The notes below the pieces were generated by a model, which was not told where the DNA came from, did no database searches, and saw nothing but the letters and a program-made list of their open reading frames with translations. From Streptomyces sp. NBC_01241 (GTDB lineage: Bacteria > Actinomycetota > Actinomycetes > Streptomycetales > Streptomycetaceae), in contig NZ_CP108494.1 of assembly GCF_041435435.1 (NCBI RefSeq), forward strand, positions 1,894,501-1,958,500: a stretch of 64,000 nt of DNA, read 5' to 3'. This document shows positions 45,342 to 53,990 of the stretch, one piece after another (positions within the stretch are counted from its first letter, which is position 1; each line of letters opens with the position of its first letter). A program made the position numbers and the translations under genes.

Positions 45342-46628
45342 ATGGACGGAAAGCACAAGATACTGGCTGCACTGACCGGAACTGCGCTGACAGCCGGACT
45401 CACTGGCTTGGCCCTCGGGCCCACCGCCACCACACCTGCTCACCCCCCAACCCTGCGCGCCGCCACCGGGCCCTCTGGGATGTCGGTCGTGGAGTGGAAC
45501 CGTGAGCTCATCACCGTCCTGAGCGATCCGAAGGCCCAACCGCCCACCATCCACCCCACGCGCAGCTTCGCGCTCCTTCAGGCCGCCGAGTACGACGCGG
45601 TGGTATCGGTCACCCGGGCCGGCCCTGCCTACTTGTTCTCGGTGTCGGCGCCGCGAGGCGCCCGTGCAGACGCCGCAGCGGACCAAGCAGCCCACGATGT
45701 GCTGGTGGCCCTGTACCCGGCCAAGCGCGCAAGCGTGGACCAACGGCTGAGCAGCCAGTTGTCCGCGATTCCCAACGGCCCCGGCAAGCAGGCGGGCATT
45801 CGCGTGGGAGCCGAGGTCGCCCGCCGGCTGATCAGCCTGCGATCCCATGATGGGTCCTCGACCAAGCCGCCGCCGTTCAGTCCCCGCAACGTGGCCGGCG
45901 GCTACCGGCCCACACCGCCCGACTTCCCCACACCGGTGTTCACCAACTGGGGCTCGGTCAAGCCGTTCGTGCTTGCCAAAGGAAGCCAGTTCCGCCCGGC
46001 GCCGCCGCCGGCCGTCAGCACCGCCGAGTACGCCACAGCCTTGAATGAGGTCAAGAGCCTGGGGAGAAAGACCAGTACCACCCGCACCCCCGATCAGACC
46101 GCAGCCGGGAAGTTCTGGGCGGCAGCGCCCGTCTGGAACGTCTGGAATCAGATCGCGCAGGACCTGGTCACCTCCCAGCACGCAAGCCTGGAGAACGCGG
46201 TGAAGGTCTTCGCCCAGCTCAACCTGTCCCTCGCCGACACCGCGATCGCGATGTACGACGCCAAGTACACCTACCGCGTATGGCGGCCCGTGACCGCCCT
46301 CCGGCTCGGTGGTACGCACTACAACCCGCGCATCGCCGGCGATCCCAACTGGACCCCCCTGCTGCCGACCGCCCCGGATCCGTCCTACCCCGCCGCCCAC
46401 GGCGCTCTCAGCCAGGCGGCGGCAACGACGCTCACCAGGTTCTACGGTGCGCAGCACCACCTCGTGGTGACGTCGAAGGGCGTCACCCGAACCTTCGCCG
46501 GCTTCCAACGCGCCGCCACCGAAGCGTGGCTCAGCCGGATATGGACCGGCCAGCACACCTCCATCGACAACCGGGCAGGCCAACAACTCGGCACGCAGGT
46601 CGCCGATTTCGTGGCGCAACACATCTGA
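45342..46628 (+). CDS. Secreted vanadium-dependent haloperoxidase/PAP2-like protein
   Basis: A 428-residue exported protein. ATG at 45342 follows AGGGAG. A signal peptide covers about 1-33 (ILAALTGTALTAGLTGLALG). The domain has the vanadium haloperoxidase/acid phosphatase landmarks YTYRVWRPVTALR, DPNWTPLLPTAPDPSYPAAH and GALSQAAATTLTRFYG, the last carrying the conserved Ser/His loop, then an Arg-containing segment before the C terminus. Such Streptomyces proteins are usually phosphatases or peroxidases of unknown substrate. It is followed by a clean terminator. Confidence 0.82.
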   Translation: MDGKHKILAALTGTALTAGLTGLALGPTATTPAHPPTLRAATGPSGMSVVEWNRELITVLSDPKAQPPTIHPTRSFALLQAAEYDAVVSVTRAGPAYLFSVSAPRGARADAAADQAAHDVLVALYPAKRASVDQRLSSQLSAIPNGPGKQAGIRVGAEVARRLISLRSHDGSSTKPPPFSPRNVAGGYRPTPPDFPTPVFTNWGSVKPFVLAKGSQFRPAPPPAVSTAEYATALNEVKSLGRKTSTTRTPDQTAAGKFWAAAPVWNVWNQIAQDLVTSQHASLENAVKVFAQLNLSLADTAIAMYDAKYTYRVWRPVTALRLGGTHYNPRIAGDPNWTPLLPTAPDPSYPAAHGALSQAAATTLTRFYGAQHHLVVTSKGVTRTFAGFQRAATEAWLSRIWTGQHTSIDNRAGQQLGTQVADFVAQHI

Positions 46629-46677
46629 CTGCCCGCACCCGTGCAGCGTCAACGCGCCGCATGGCTGTGGCCAAGAG

Positions 46678-46709
46678 CCAGCTGTACCCAGCGTATCGGG
46701 TACAGCTGG
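46678..46709 (+). terminator. Terminator after the haloperoxidase-like gene
   Basis: CCAGCTGTACCC (46678-46689) pairs perfectly with GGGTACAGCTGG (46698-46709) around an eight-base loop, 50 bases after the stop. Confidence 0.7.
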
Positions 46710-46722
46710 CCCGAACATTGTG

Positions 46723-48378
46723 CTACCCATGGGCTTTCATGTGGGCGAGTGTCCGAGGTGTGATCGGAAACGCGAAGAGTGCTCCTGAACAGCAACGATG
46801 GGACTTGTCTAAGGTCCAGGTCGTCGCATGGAAAGAAGCACTCCTCAAGTGAAGAAGCGTATCGGGTCCTACCCGCGTGTCCGCGTCGAGGGCGGCGGCC
46901 AGGCAGTGGTCTCCCAGGCCGGGGCGTCCTGCTGGTCGAGACGGTCCGCAAGACCGGGTTGGATGCGTCGATATCGGCGGCGCTCGCGCCGTGGCGGAAG
47001 GCTCGGGCGGTGCAAGGTCCTGCTGGACGTGGCCCTCGCGGTCGCCCTTGGCGGGGACTGCCTGGCCGATGTCGGGATGCTTCGGGCCGAGCCGGCAGTG
47101 TTCGGGCCGGTGGCCTCCGACCCGACCGTCTCCCGCCTCATCGATATCCTCGCCGCTGCCGGGCCGAAGGCTCTCACCGCCATCCGGTCCGCACGGGCCA
47201 AGGTCCGCGAACACGTCTGGAAGCTGACCGGGAGCTCGTCGCCGGACGCTTCGGGCCAGGTGATCGTGGACCTGGACGGACTGCTGGTGCTGGCCCACTC
47301 CGACAAGCAGGACGCCGTCGCGACCTGGAAGAAGACCTACGGACACCACCCGCTGATGGGCTTTGTCGACCACGGACGCGGTGGCACCGGGGAGCCGGTG
47401 GCCGCGCTCCTGCGGCCCGGGAACGCGGGCAGCAACACCGCCGCCGACCACATCACCACCGCCCAACTCGCCCTGGCCCAGCTTCCGAAGAAGTACCGGC
47501 GCGGACGCCACACGCTGATCCGTACCGACTCCGCCGGCGGCACCCACGAGTTCACCGCCTGGCTCGCCCAGCGGGGCAGGTGGCTGTCGTACTCGGTCGG
47601 CATGACCATCACCGACCACATCCACGAGGCCGCCCTCACTGTCCCGCCCACTGCCTGGACAGCAGCCGTCGAACCGGACGGCGAGACCCGACACGGAGCG
47701 TGGGTCGCCGAACTCGACGGCGACGTACTCAAGGGCTGGCCGAAGGGAATGCGTCTGATCATCCGCAAAGAACGCCGGCACCCCGGCGCCCAGTTGCGGT
47801 TCACCGACGCCGACGGGCTGCGGCTCACCGCGTTCGCCACCAACACCACCGACATCCCCATTGCCGCACTCGAACTACGGCACCGCCAGCGGGCGAGAGC
47901 CGAGGACCGTATCCGCGCCGCCCGCGCCACTGGCCTGCGCAACCTGCCCCTGCACGACACCGCGCAGAATCGCATCTGGCTGGAGATCGTCCAGATCGCC
48001 CTGGACCTGCTCGCCTGGATGCCCATGCTCGCTCTGACCGGCAAAGCCCGCAGGTGGGAGCCCCGCCGACTGCGGCTCCGCCTCTTCTCTGCCGCCGCAC
48101 AGATCATCACGACCGCCCGTCGCCGACACGTGAGATTCACACGCCACTGACCCTGGACCGACCTCGTCGTCAGCGCGATCCAACGACTTGCGGCCCTCCC
48201 CAACCCCGGCTGACCAGCCGACTCCCATCCCTGCGAGCAGCACCACCACCCGACCGGAGCCGTGGAACCCGGCGCCCACCCGACGCGACAGCCGGGCCAC
48301 CCACCTGCCCACCACGACCCCAACAAGCCAAGACGGGCCGCCGGAGAACCAGCGGACCGTCACGAAAGTTCGAGGCTA
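46723..48378 (+). mobile_element. IS1380-family element
   Basis: An IS1380 transposase gene is bracketed by imperfect inverted ends: CTACCCATGGGCTTTCATG (46723-46741) against the complement of the right end, CTAGCCTCGAACTTTCGTG (48378-48360). The right end lies on the stop codon of the minus-strand solute-binding gene. No clear target duplication was found. Exact edges are approximate. Confidence 0.75.
46849..48150 (+). CDS. IS1380-family transposase with a mis-framed segment
   Basis: DDE transposase of about 433 residues from GTG 46849. Clear IS1380 stretches are KVLLDVALAVALGGDCLADV, SDPTVSRLIDILAAAGPKAL, GQVIVDLDGLLVLAHSDKQD (first Asp), LIRTDSAGGTHEFTAWLAQR (second Asp) and the C-terminal RARAEDRIRAARATGLRNLP (Glu). 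Residues about 26-54 (ASCWSRRSARPGW...) do not match the family, whereas the +1 frame there reads GVLLVETVRKTGLDASISAA. Two compensating indels thus scramble about 30 residues, so activity is doubtful. Confidence 0.85.
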   Translation: MKKRIGSYPRVRVEGGGQAVVSQAGASCWSRRSARPGWMRRYRRRSRRGGRLGRCKVLLDVALAVALGGDCLADVGMLRAEPAVFGPVASDPTVSRLIDILAAAGPKALTAIRSARAKVREHVWKLTGSSSPDASGQVIVDLDGLLVLAHSDKQDAVATWKKTYGHHPLMGFVDHGRGGTGEPVAALLRPGNAGSNTAADHITTAQLALAQLPKKYRRGRHTLIRTDSAGGTHEFTAWLAQRGRWLSYSVGMTITDHIHEAALTVPPTAWTAAVEPDGETRHGAWVAELDGDVLKGWPKGMRLIIRKERRHPGAQLRFTDADGLRLTAFATNTTDIPIAALELRHRQRARAEDRIRAARATGLRNLPLHDTAQNRIWLEIVQIALDLLAWMPMLALTGKARRWEPRRLRLRLFSAAAQIITTARRRHVRFTRH

Positions 48379-49965
48379 GTCCGCGGTGCTGAGTTCCCAG
48401 AACCGGAAGACGGTCGAGGTGTCCAGGCAGTTCTGCAGGCCCCGGACGTTCTCGTGGGCGACCGCGTACTGCTTGCCCTGCCAGAGCGGCAGGAGCGGAA
48501 GCTGGCGCGCCACGATGTCCTGCAGCTTCATGAACTCCTGCCGGGTGTCCGCGCGGTCGGTCATGGACGAGGTCCTCGGGATGATCTGCTTGGTTATCTC
48601 GCCGTTCTCGTAATTGTTCGACAGGACGTTTCCCTTGCCGAAGAACGGCTGGGTGAAGTTGTCGGGGTCGGGGTAATCCGGCACCCAGCCCTTGACATAG
48701 ACGCCGTACTTGCCCTCGGAGATGTCCTTCTCGTATTGCTCGAACGGGACGGACTTCATCCTGGCGTCGAAGAGTCCGCTCTTGTTCAGCTGACCGGCGA
48801 TGGTCCGCAGTTCGTCGTCGGTGGCGGGTCCGTAACGGCTCGGAGTGGACCAGAGGGTGAGTTTCACCTTGTCGGTGATACCGGAGTCCCGCAGGAGATC
48901 CTTCGCCCGTTGTGGTTGCGGGACGTCGCCGTACGTGTCGAAGAAGGAGGTGCCGTGGCCGGTGATGCCGACCGGGACGATCGAGTAGAGCGGTGCCGCC
49001 GTGGACTGGTAGACCTGGCTGACCAGGGAGTTGCGGTCGACGAGATAGGCGATGGCCTTGCGCACAGCGAGCTTGCCGACCACGGGATCGGCGACGTTGA
49101 AGACCATGTGCTGGACTTCGGCGCTGCTTCCCTGGACCACCTCGAGGCCGTCGTTCTGCGCGGTGGGCGAGGTGTCCAGGGCAGCTATCGCCTTGGCGGT
49201 GAGGCCACGGTAGGCGATGTCGACCTTGCCCTTTTCCAGGGACGTTTCGAGGGCCTGCTGGTCGCCGCGGAAGAGTTCCAGCGTCACGCCGGAGTTCTTC
49301 ACCTCGGCGTTTCCGTGGTAGCCGGAGTAGACCGAGAAGACGGCCTTCGACTTGTCGAAGGAGTCCAGCTGATAGGGGCCGGAGCCAACCGTCTTGCCGC
49401 CCTTGAGCAGCCGGTTCTTGGGGTAGACGCGATGGTCCACGATGGAACCGGCACCCGATGCGATCTTGCTGGGAAATATCGCATCGGGCACGTTGAGGTG
49501 GAAGACGACGGTCTTCTCGCTCGGGGTGGTGATCGACGAGATGGTGGAGAGCAGCGGGGCCGGGCCCGCCGGGTCGTTGATTCCGATTGCCCGGTCGAAG
49601 GAGTATTTGACGTCCTCCGATGTGAGGCTGTTGCCGTTGCTGAACTTCAGCCCGTCACGCAGAGTGCAGGTATAGGTCTTGCTGCCGTCCGAGAAATGGC
49701 ACTCCTCGGCCGCCTCCGGCACAGGGGTGGAACTCCCGGGCGGGAAGCTCAGCAAGGACTGGAAGACGTTGCTGAACAGCAGCCAGGACCCCGGGTCGTA
49801 GCCCGCTGCCGGATCCGTCGCGAGGATGCCGTCGGACATCCCGACGACCATCCTCTCCTTGGACTCGAACGGCCAGATCTGATCCTGGGAGCCGCAGCCT
49901 GTCAGCAGCACCACTGCTATTCCCCCGGCGATCAGGGTGCTCGACCGCCTCGTACGAACCTTCAC
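48376..49965 (-). CDS. ABC transporter solute-binding lipoprotein, family 5
   Basis: Extracellular peptide/nickel-type solute-binding protein, 529 residues. GTG at 49965 opens a lipoprotein signal (STLIAGGIAVVLLTGC, lipid Cys24). SBP_bac_5 landmarks are GLKFSNGNSLTSEDVKYSFD, VGSGPYQLDSFDKSKAVFSV, VADPVVGKLAVRKAIAYLVD and GWVPDYPDPDNFTQPFF. No permease or ATPase genes are adjacent, so it is an orphan whose transporter lies elsewhere. The TAG stop coincides with the right end of the IS1380 element, so the last residues may have been altered by the insertion. Confidence 0.9.
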   Translation of the reverse strand: MKVRTRRSSTLIAGGIAVVLLTGCGSQDQIWPFESKERMVVGMSDGILATDPAAGYDPGSWLLFSNVFQSLLSFPPGSSTPVPEAAEECHFSDGSKTYTCTLRDGLKFSNGNSLTSEDVKYSFDRAIGINDPAGPAPLLSTISSITTPSEKTVVFHLNVPDAIFPSKIASGAGSIVDHRVYPKNRLLKGGKTVGSGPYQLDSFDKSKAVFSVYSGYHGNAEVKNSGVTLELFRGDQQALETSLEKGKVDIAYRGLTAKAIAALDTSPTAQNDGLEVVQGSSAEVQHMVFNVADPVVGKLAVRKAIAYLVDRNSLVSQVYQSTAAPLYSIVPVGITGHGTSFFDTYGDVPQPQRAKDLLRDSGITDKVKLTLWSTPSRYGPATDDELRTIAGQLNKSGLFDARMKSVPFEQYEKDISEGKYGVYVKGWVPDYPDPDNFTQPFFGKGNVLSNNYENGEITKQIIPRTSSMTDRADTRQEFMKLQDIVARQLPLLPLWQGKQYAVAHENVRGLQNCLDTSTVFRFWELSTAD

Positions 49966-50545
49966 AGAACGTGCCTCATACTCTCGGCCGGCCACAGGGG
50001 TGCACCCGGACAACGGATCAGGTCGGGAAATACTGCGAACGGCACGCCTGTCCGGCATATTCAGCCCGGCCGGGCGCGGTGGTGCGGACTGAAACATTGC
50101 GCCTGGACCGGGTGTTCACCAGGAATTCCAGGCATAGTGACCAACTTTCGCATTCCCAGCCGGTGAACGGCACGGGCAGGCTATGGCCGGCCTCGTGGTG
50201 CCGTCGGTCAATCTAGTAGTTGACGGCATTGCGCGATGGCACATCATGCGCCAATTAATTCCCGCGGTCCGCCGGGGATGTTGGCCTGGTTTGCCTAATA
50301 TCACATGGTGATGGTCAAGCTGATCGGCCCGGTCGTCACCCCGCCCGGCTGATCGACGAACCGGTCCCGGAGGGCGGTAAGCGGGGCCACAGGACAGCAC
50401 CAAAAGCCCCCTTCCTGGACACCGCGGCTGTTCACCGGCCCCAGGGCTCACTCCCGTCCCGCCCCCGCGCCATCGAGGCCGAAAATCGTCGGATTACCGC
50501 GGAACCCTCGAACTTCCGGCGTCCATCGGCACCCCGGTTCTTCCC
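49966..50545. other. Intergenic region
   Basis: No gene is supported in these 580 bases. The sequence is locally A/T-richer near 50210-50310 and should include the promoter of the minus-strand lipoprotein gene. Short open frames on both strands have no ribosome site or recognisable domain. Confidence 0.45.
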
Positions 50546-50866
50546 GCAGATCTTCCCGGCTTCCGCCCCCGAGGTCACCGAGGCGGCCACGGTCGAGGCG
50601 GGTTCGGCGGAGTACGCGTACGGCGGGGTGGTGAAGGCGCCGACCCAGGAGATCTCGGTGGCCGCGCCGCCGAGATCGTTGCCCCGCTCGACCACATAGC
50701 CGTCCAAGTCACTGCTGCGGCACTGCCACCACCCGTGATGCCCGCGCCGAAACCCACGGGGTGGCCTCGGCTGCTCCTGCGGTGCCGGGGAGGTGGCGAG
50801 GGCAATGACGACGACGGTTCCGGCTCACAGAGCCATGAGACGGCGGCTGCGGAGGTGCGTGCGCAT
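50546..50866 (-). pseudogene. Pectate lyase remnant (start and end of gene joined)
   Basis: On the minus strand AGGAGGGA precedes ATG 50866 and a signal-peptide start (MRTHLRSRRLMAL), interrupted by TGA. The next recognisable piece, in another frame, is PVGFGAGITGGGSAAAVT, the mature N terminus of Streptomyces pectate lyases. It jumps directly to DGYVVERGNDLGGAATEISW, VGAFTTPPYAYSAEPAS and SGAEAGKI, the usual C terminus. The catalytic middle has been deleted and the frame is broken, so the gene is dead. The call rests on remembered family sequence. Confidence 0.6.
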
Positions 50867-51136
50867 GGGTGTCCCTCCTCAGTACGACGACGTGCGGGGA
50901 GGGGTGCTGTTCACGGCAGCTCGCACGCGGCACGCGGTGCCTGCGTGTGTGCGCTGCCCCTCTCTGGTCGCCGCCGACCGCCGGGGGTTGCCGGGTCGGG
51001 GACGTAATCCCGGCCCGTTCCCCGTCCGGGTTCCACAGCGTCCGGACGATGCACGGACGCCCTCGTCCCCGCCGGCGTTGGTAGGGCACCGAGTCGCAAA
51101 AGCTCTCCTACAGCAAGGCTAGTGGACGGTAGGGCT

Positions 51137-51568
51137 ACCGTCGCTGGGCCATCGCCCATCCCGAGCACTTCCAGCTCCTCTACGGAACGCCGCTACGGGA
51201 CTACGCGACACCCATCGAAGGCCCGACCACCCAGGCGTCGCGCCGGATGAGTGCGATCTCCGAGCGCGAGATGTTCGACGGGTTCACCTCGGCGCAACTC
51301 GCCGCAGTCGACACCCCCGCACTCTCACCCGCACTCCGCGGCCTATCCGGACCAGCTGCCGCATTACGGCCTGGGATATCTGCCGCCCCCAGCGACCGCG
51401 CTCCTGCTGATCGCGTGGGGACACCTGCATGGCCTCGTCGCCCTTGAGGTGTTCGGGCACACCTCTTTCCTCGGTGACCACCAGACTGAAATCTTCCGCA
51501 CAGCGATGCGGAACCTGCTTGAGGACATCCACCGCCGGATCGCGGTCGCGCCGACGCCACGCCCTTGA
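51137..51568 (+). pseudogene. TetR-family regulator remnant (C-terminal ligand domain only)
   Basis: YRRWAIAHPEHFQLLYGTPL begins a typical TetR WHG-type C-terminal domain. The first frame runs on to DTPALSPALRG and then shifts; the +1 frame continues as YPDQLPHYGLGYLPPPATAL, LLIAWGHLHGLVALEVFGHT and TAMRNLLEDIHRRIA to the stop at 51568. The DNA-binding HTH part is missing, and the upstream sequence (51079-51136) does not encode one. It lies just upstream of the EF-hand operon, which it may once have controlled. Confidence 0.65.
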
Positions 51569-51598
51569 ACCGGGCTGAAACTGCCAGGTCGAATTACT

Positions 51599-51612
51599 CA
51601 CTCGAATGAGTG
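51599..51612. promoter_or_regulatory. Inverted repeat between the TetR remnant and the EF-hand gene
   Basis: CACTC-GAAT-GAGTG is a perfect 5-bp inverted repeat, about 130 bases upstream of the EF-hand ATG. It is the size of a TetR-type operator, but the adjacent regulator is broken. Confidence 0.35.
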
Positions 51613-51740
51613 GTGAAGCTTTGGTGCCGGCGCCCGGGAAGGGAAACGCTGCCACCCTGAGCTCACGAGTCATTGCTCGTGGACCGGGTCGCGGTGGGTA
51701 TTCGATTCGCCCACCGCACAAGAAAATTCGAGGTCTTCGC

Positions 51741-52298
51741 ATGCCGGAAAAATCCATTATCCACAGCAAGGCCCAGCATTATTACAACGTGTTCCATCAC
51801 GAGCGCGACGGGTGGGTCAGCGAAACCGACGTGTACGCCTGGGTGGGCCGCACGACGCAGGAATTCAAGCTCACGCCAGGAACCGCCCCCGCCAGCGCGC
51901 TGCAGAGATCCCTTCTGGAGTACTGGAAGAGATTGTTTGTCCCTATGGACACAGACGGGGACGGCGTCGTATCACGCGACGAATTCCTGGCCGGGTTTGT
52001 CAGCCTGGGGGACAAGCCGGATGATTACGCGCGGATTGTCACGCCGTCCGCCAAGGTCTTCGTGGCCACCGCCGACGTCGACGGAGACGGCGAACTCGAC
52101 AAGTCCGAGTTCAAGCGCCTGTTTCAGTCCTCTTTCGCGCTGAGCGACGAAGACATCGACGTGTCGTTCGCCGACATCGACACCGACAGCTCCGGCTCCA
52201 TCTCAACTGACGAGCTGAGAGCGGCCATTCGCGTGTTCCACAGCAGTACTGATCCGAACGACCGAGGCCACCGCCTCCTGGGAGCCCTGCGTTCCTGA
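51741..52298 (+). CDS. EF-hand calcium-binding protein (calexcitin-like)
   Basis: A 185-residue protein with four EF-hands. Loops are a weak first one near 19-30, then DTDGDGVVSRDE (70-81), DVDGDGELDKSE (112-123) and DTDSSGSISTDE (147-158). The last three have the Asp/Ser and final Glu ligands needed for calcium. There is no signal peptide, so it should act in the cytoplasm. The ATG at 51741 follows CGAGG. Bacterial EF-hand proteins of this type resemble calexcitin. The partner gene downstream encodes a diiron-type enzyme, and the two are probably co-transcribed. Confidence 0.88.
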   Translation: MPEKSIIHSKAQHYYNVFHHERDGWVSETDVYAWVGRTTQEFKLTPGTAPASALQRSLLEYWKRLFVPMDTDGDGVVSRDEFLAGFVSLGDKPDDYARIVTPSAKVFVATADVDGDGELDKSEFKRLFQSSFALSDEDIDVSFADIDTDSSGSISTDELRAAIRVFHSSTDPNDRGHRLLGALRS

Positions 52299-52438
52299 GC
52301 CGACAGAACCGGACAGCGTCCTCTCGTCCAGAGCCCCTCGCCGTCGGGTGCTGATTCCACTCGGCACCGGCGATCAGAGGGGCTCCGCCGGTCCCGCATC
52401 GAGCCGCGCTCAGGAACAACACGCCAGGAGAAACGACC

Positions 52439-53149
52439 ATGACCACCCATCTGCGGAAAACCAAGGCCCCGTTGGTGACAGCGCAGGCCAAGCACATCGT
52501 GGCCGAGACCGGTGTCCTGAACAATCCGTACTTCCGAACGCTGGTAGACGGAAGCATGTCGTTGGAGAACTTCCGCACAAGCCAGGAGCAACTAGGTTTC
52601 GCCGTCACCTACTTCGCCCGTCCGATGGCTGCGCTGGTGTCCCGGATCGAGCACCCCGCGGATCGCATCGGCATCCTGGGCAATGTCGTGGAAGAACACG
52701 GCGGATTCCGCCCTCAGGAATTCCATCACGAGACCTTCCGCGGATTTCTGGCCAGCATCGGCAGCGACACCGTACGGCTGAACGGCCTGAAGATGACTCC
52801 GGCCGTCCACGCGTACAACAGCGTTCTCAGTGCGGTGTGTACGTGGGAGGACCCGCAGGTAGGAATTGGCTGCATGGGCGCGATCGAGTACGCATTCGCC
52901 TCGGTATCGGCCATCACGGGCAACGCGGCTGTGAACCGCGGTTGGGTCGCTCAAGCCGACCTGATGCACTACGGCCTCCACTCCGAAATCGACGAACAAC
53001 ACGCAGAGGACTTCTTCCTGCTGCTAGAACCCCACTACCGAAACCCAGCCGCACGACGCCGAATCGACCAGGGCCTCGGCCTGGGCGCGTACGCGCTGAA
53101 CCGCCTCTACAGCGATCTGTCCGAACTGGGTCGTTCACAGCAAAACTGA
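52439..53149 (+). CDS. Heme-oxygenase-like diiron enzyme (iron-containing redox enzyme family)
   Basis: A 236-residue all-helical protein of the heme-oxygenase-like/TenA-PqqC superfamily. A full set of metal ligands fits the diiron (HDO) pattern: Glu85/86 in NVVEEHGGF, His96/97 in FHHETF, Glu150 in GAIEYAF, and His181, Asp185 and His188 in LHSEIDEQHAEDF. Known relatives oxidise or cleave small molecules in natural-product pathways. CCAGGAGAAA precedes the ATG. It is linked with the EF-hand gene, separated by 140 bases that contain a GAGCCCCTC/GAGGGGCTC hairpin. The substrate is unknown. Confidence 0.85.
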   Translation: MTTHLRKTKAPLVTAQAKHIVAETGVLNNPYFRTLVDGSMSLENFRTSQEQLGFAVTYFARPMAALVSRIEHPADRIGILGNVVEEHGGFRPQEFHHETFRGFLASIGSDTVRLNGLKMTPAVHAYNSVLSAVCTWEDPQVGIGCMGAIEYAFASVSAITGNAAVNRGWVAQADLMHYGLHSEIDEQHAEDFFLLLEPHYRNPAARRRIDQGLGLGAYALNRLYSDLSELGRSQQN

Positions 53150-53260
53150 TCACGGCTGGGCGAGCAGGAAGGCTGCCAGCGCGGTGAATACGGACAGGAT
53201 CGCGTTTTCCGCCGCCCGGGGCGACCGTCCCAGAAGCCTGATGAACGTGTGCGATCGCAT
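53150..53260 (-). CDS. Possible 36-residue membrane peptide
   Basis: ATG at 53260 (after GTGGAG) opens 36 codons ending right against the stop of the diiron enzyme gene. The peptide has a basic head (MRSHTFIRLLGRSPRAAE) and one hydrophobic helix (AILSVFTALAAFLLAQP). It is convergent with the enzyme gene. Short length makes this uncertain. Confidence 0.3.
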   Translation of the reverse strand: MRSHTFIRLLGRSPRAAENAILSVFTALAAFLLAQP

Positions 53261-53280
53261 GCCACTCCACTCTTGGGTTC

Positions 53281-53830
53281 TTCACCGGTGCCCACGAGGT
53301 GCTCACCAACAGCAACGAAACGGGCAGCAACACCGCAGCCGATCACATCACCACAGTTCAACTCGCCCTGGCGTCCATGCCGGAGAAGTACCGGCACGGA
53401 CGCCGGACGCTGGTTCGCACCGACTTCGGAGGCGGAACACACGAGTTCACCGCCTGGCTTGCCCAGCGGGGAAGGTGGCTGTCGTACTCGGTCGGCATGA
53501 CCATCACCGACGCCGTCCACGAGGCCGTCCTCAAAGTCCCGCCCGCCGCTTGGACACCGGCGGTCGAGCCGGACGGAGAGATCCGCGACGGCGCCTGGGT
53601 CGCCGACCTTACCGGCAATATCCTGAGCGGCCGGCCGCAGGGCATGCGATTGATCGTCCGCAAGGAACGCCCGCCCCCAGGGGCGCAGTTGCGCTTCACC
53701 GATGCCGACGGCCTGCGGCTCACCGCGTTCGCCGCCAACACCACCAGTTGACCAGCACGTTCCCGCCCCCGCGAGCAGCACGACCCCGACCCGGAACCGT
53801 GGAACCCGGCACCTACCAGTCGAGACGCTT
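53281..53830 (+). pseudogene. Internally deleted IS1380 relic
   Basis: From GSNTAADHITTVQLALASMP to LRFTDADGLRLTAFAANTT the reading matches the middle of the intact IS1380 transposase at 46849-48150. The 5' third is missing. After the Thr-Ser-stop the DNA jumps to the non-coding 3' end of the element (GTGGAACCCGGC at about 53803 matches about 48262), so the C-terminal coding part is deleted too. It is a second, older copy. Confidence 0.85.
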
Positions 53831-53849
53831 AAGTCACTGGTATTGCTCC

Positions 53850-53990
53850 TACAGCTGGTCTTGCGCCGTCCCGGGAACCATGGCGACGTGGACCGCCACG
53901 TTGATGTCCCGGTCGAGGACGGCTCGCGGACCCCGCACTCCCAGACGCGGATGTGGAGAGGTTTGGATGTGGAGAGGTTTGACATAACTC
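53850..53990 (-). pseudogene. TnpB (IS200/IS605-type) C-terminal fragment
   Basis: On the minus strand KPLHIRVWECGVR in one frame and then AVLDRDINVAVHVAMVPG in another resemble the end of TnpB proteins (LHVREWTC-x2-C, DRD-NAA-N). The zinc-ribbon Cys set and frame are broken. The plus strand shows a 16-bp tandem duplication at its start, GGATGTGGAGAGGTTT at 53949-53964 and 53965-53980. Confidence 0.5.
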
